Positions 61,235 through 64,000 of a DNA stretch of 64,000 nucleotides are shown here, piece after piece. The stretch is from the NCBI GenBank assembly GCA_027972325.1, contig JAPMOS010000040.1:186001-250000 (forward strand), read 5' to 3'. The stretch's first letter is position 1, and every line of letters begins with the position of its first letter. This stretch comes from Paratrimastix pyriformis (Eukaryota; Preaxostyla; Paratrimastigidae). Both the position numbers and the translations under genes were made by a program. The notes beneath the pieces are model-generated. The model saw only the letters and a list, made by a program, of their open reading frames with translations, did no database searches and was not told where the DNA came from.

Positions 61235-64000
61235 CTATGTAGTGGAGGCCTCGTTTCGGTGGCCGCTAGTCTGCTGGATGGGCACAGCAGGCAGCCTTCC
61301 TTGGCTCAGCCCCGGTGGTGTCGTCTCCCGCCGGGCCCTCCGATCGCCGGCCGTCCGCGGTGGCTCGGCTCGTCGCACCTTGAGCAGTTGCAGCCGGCGC
61401 GCGTGGGCCTGGGCCAAGAAGTCTCCCGCAATCCGGTTGACGGCCTCACGAGTCGGGCGCCCCCAACCAGCGGCCGGCCTCCCGATCATGACCTGCCACT
61501 TGTCCGCGCCCAGGGCCTCGAGATGGGCCCAGTCCGGGGCCCCCAGGACCGCATGGAGGCGGTCCCAGGCCTTCTTGCGGAGCTCCTCGTAGGCGGGGCA
61601 CTGCTGGATGATGTGTTGGGCGTCCTCGAGTGGTCCCGCGTCGTTGCAGCAGATGCAGGCTCCCCGCGCTTCGCCTCAGGCCTGTTCTTCCAGGTGCGCA
61701 TGAACTCACCGTTCAGGTACATCCCTGCGCGCAGTTGGGCTGCTATGCGGCGCCCCGCCGGGCTCATGTCGTCCAGGTAGGCCTCGCTGTGGCCAAAGTC
61801 CTGCTTGACCTGCCGCAGGAGTGCCAGCCTTGGGTGCGAGTGGGCGTCCTCCATCTTCGCGCGCCACTTGGCCTCCACATGTGTGCGCACTCGCTTCCGG
61901 ACCAAGTCCTTCCAGGCCCCGATGCCGATGGTCCGGATGGCCTCGTCCACCGGGCGCACCCCGTGCCAAGGCCATAGTCCGCCATGACCGCCTCAGCAGC
62001 CCCGGCCCATTCGCCGATGCACTGGTGTCCTGTCCTCACCTCTGGGAGCTTCTCACCCAGCTCCACCAGTTCGCGGACCAGGCGGCCCTGCGGCAGCAGC
62101 TTGATGCGGCCCCATTCGAACATAATCTCCTGGGCCCGCAAGGCCGCCACCGGTATCAGGCCCAGATCGGCCTCGACCGCTGCGGATGATGCTTGCCCCA
62201 TACACTGGAGGGCATAGCAGGCGAAGACGCGTTGAACCGAGTCCATTGCTCGCTCGGCCTTTTGGTCGCGCAGGTCAGGGAAGGCCGCCGCCGCCCAGAG
62301 CAACTTCGGCAGGGCAAAGGTGCGCCACAATGCACAGAGCAGCCTCGGAGGGACGGCCCCAACACGGCCTAGCAGCCGGCTGATGGAGCCCCTCATCGCA
62401 CAGGCCGCCCGGATCCGTCCGCTCGTGTGGGCCTTTGTACGTGCATCGCATTCGAGTTCCGCGCCCAGGAAGCGGAAGACTCTGGTCTGTTCCAACGTCT
62501 TGCCGCTGAGACGGACTGACCATGGTTCCGGCTTCGGCTTCGCAGCAGTGGGCTCCTTCTTGCGCTTCTCCTCGCGCTGGGCCGCCCAGTTTTCAAAGGC
62601 CATCGACCGACATTTGTCAGGCGCCCACTCGAAGCGCCTTTCTCGTGCCACCACGTCGCATTCGTCGAGAGCTTGCTGCAGGGCTTCGGGGTCTCGCCAA
62701 GGACAGAGACGTCGTCCGCGAATAGCAGACCCGGGATGCGCTCCCTCCTGCCGGGCACCAGAACGCCGTGGCCTCGCGCCCGCAGCCTCCGCACGAGGCC
62801 GTCAATGAAGAACAGATACAGGCCCGGGGATGCCGGGCACCCCTGTCGCAGGCCACGGTGAATCTCAAAGATGGGCCCCGTTCGCCTCGTACGACAACCG
62901 CCGCCTCGGTCTTCGCGTACATGGCCATCAGCAGGAGCAGGAGGCAGCCCCGGCAGCCACGCGCCTGCAGGATGGCCCACAAGATGTGTCGGTCGACGGT
63001 ATCGTAGGCGGCACGGATGTCCAAGAAGGCTGCGTACGTGCTCAGCCTGGCCTTGCGGCGGAGGGCCACGATCTCCTGCAGGGCGATGACCTGCTGGACC
63101 GCCGAGTGCTCCCGGCGGAAGCCTCCCTGCTCCTCCGCCAGGCCCGGCTCCAGGGAGGACCGCAGCCTCCGGTCCAGGGCCAGGGCCAGCACCTTGGAGG
63201 CCACTGGGGCCAGGGCAATCGGGCGGTATGCGGTCGGGCTCTGGCCTCCCTTGCTCTTGTGGACCGGTACCAAGTGGGAGAGGCGCCACTGTTCCGGCCA
63301 CAGGCCCCACCGCCAGGTGAGCTCAAAGAAGAGGCGGAGGGCTTCGGTGAACGTTGACCCTGCCCGCTTCAGGAACAGCGGGGGGATGCCGTCCGGTCCC
63401 GGCGCTCCGCCACTCCGCAGATCCCCCAGGGCCAGCTCCACCTCCTCCCGAGTGAGTGGCCTGTCCATGGTGGCTGCCATCCGGCCTGCTGACGACGGCT
63501 CAAACTCGAGGCTGGGTAGCGGCGGCGGTGGCCCGGGCAGCATCTCTCCAACCTTGCGGAAATGGGCCGTGAACTCCTCGAGGCCCACCCCCAGCTCCTG
63601 GTCGGCCTCTTCAGGGTGCTCCTCCCCCAAGAGACGTGTGAGGGACCACCAGGATCGCTCCCCCGAGAGGCGGAACTCGGCCATCATGCCGCTCTTCGCC
63701 GCTCGGGCCTCCCGCCGAAAGGCGCTGCGGGCTGCCTTCACACCAGGGCCTCTCCTCTGGGCCATCTTGGCCCGCCACAGATCGGCGAGCCGAGGGGTCC
63801 ACCATGCTCGGGAGGCCGCGGTGACCCGCTTCCTTCCAACCGCTTCCCTGCCAGCGCGGCGGAGAAGAGCCAGCAATTGGTCCCATCTCAACTTCAGCAG
63901 CTCTGGGGAGGCCAGACTCTTGGTGTCCGCCTCCAGGCGGGAGAGGAGGTCGGCAGCCCCGAGGGATGCCTCCTCCTCGAAGTGGGCCCAGTTGGCCTTG
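61235..64000 (-). mobile_element. Second, unrelated LINE, 5' end outside the window
   Basis: RT text runs through three frames. GGAPGPDGIPPLFLKRAG, SKGGQSPTAYRPIALAPV and TYAAFLDIRAAYDTVDRH (motif A) lie in 63891-62617. GLRQGCPASPGLYLFFIDGL (B) and IPGLLFADDVSVLG (C) lie near 62850-62700 in a second frame, and FRFLGAELECDA (E) in a third. At the C-terminus a CICC..H..C finger (CICCNDAGPLEDAQHIIQQC) lies near 61650. No RNase H or restriction-like endonuclease is seen. This is the layout of APE-type LINEs, whose endonuclease would lie beyond 64000. At least two frameshifts, so this copy is probably dead. The 3' boundary near 61235 is unsure. Confidence 0.85.

Overview
This is a eukaryotic nuclear window from a GC-rich, intron-rich unicellular organism that probably has a flagellum. 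Evidence for this includes a FAM161-like basal-body protein gene, a CARMIL-like actin regulator, an ELAV-type RNA-binding protein, a sacsin-like chaperone and nuclear tRNA genes with T-run terminators, together with two kinds of LINE retrotransposon. I cannot name the species. A free-living metamonad-type flagellate is possible, but this is a guess.

Layout. 1-9387: the 3' part of a CARMIL-like gene (+), with a bacterial-looking tRNA-Ala(GGC) in one intron. 10489-11877: a complete three-RRM ELAV-like gene (+). 14392-28279: a 20-exon FAM161-like gene (+), with a tRNA-Gly gene, a damaged tRNA-Arg and a LINE fragment in its introns. 29510-33340: a zinc-ribbon/NYN/RING/NYN gene (-). 34899-36804: an F-box-like/LRR gene (-). 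39477-40423: an ankyrin-repeat gene (+). 40909-45243: a partial LRR paralogue (+) split by LINE copy 1. 45573-51082: a gene (-) for a protein with SH3, protein kinase, FN3 and F5/8C-like parts. 51560-53152: the start of a sacsin-like gene (+), cut off by LINE copy 2 (53153-57735). 58368-60857: the intact LRR paralogue (-). 61235-64000: a second, unrelated LINE (-). Between and inside genes lie very large triplet arrays (GAT/ATC), tetranucleotide arrays, minisatellites and C or G homopolymers.

I rebuilt seven multi-exon host genes by matching reading phase across splice sites. Their introns share a strong peculiarity. All 52 introns I could place begin GT followed by a pyrimidine, nearly always GTCTG, GTCCG or GTTCG; none begins GTA or GTG. 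Reading phase agrees at almost every junction, so this is not an artefact of one gene. A second genome-wide habit is that the last 20-60 bases of an exon, with its donor, are repeated one to five times inside the following intron between microsatellites. The LINE in two copies has RT, RNase H, a zinc finger and a restriction-like endonuclease in one protein and a tRNA-like sequence at its exact 5' end, an uncommon combination.

Limits: species, expression and copy number cannot be judged from the window. Exon ends were chosen by eye, and positions may be off by a base or two. Homology calls come from recognised motifs, not searches.
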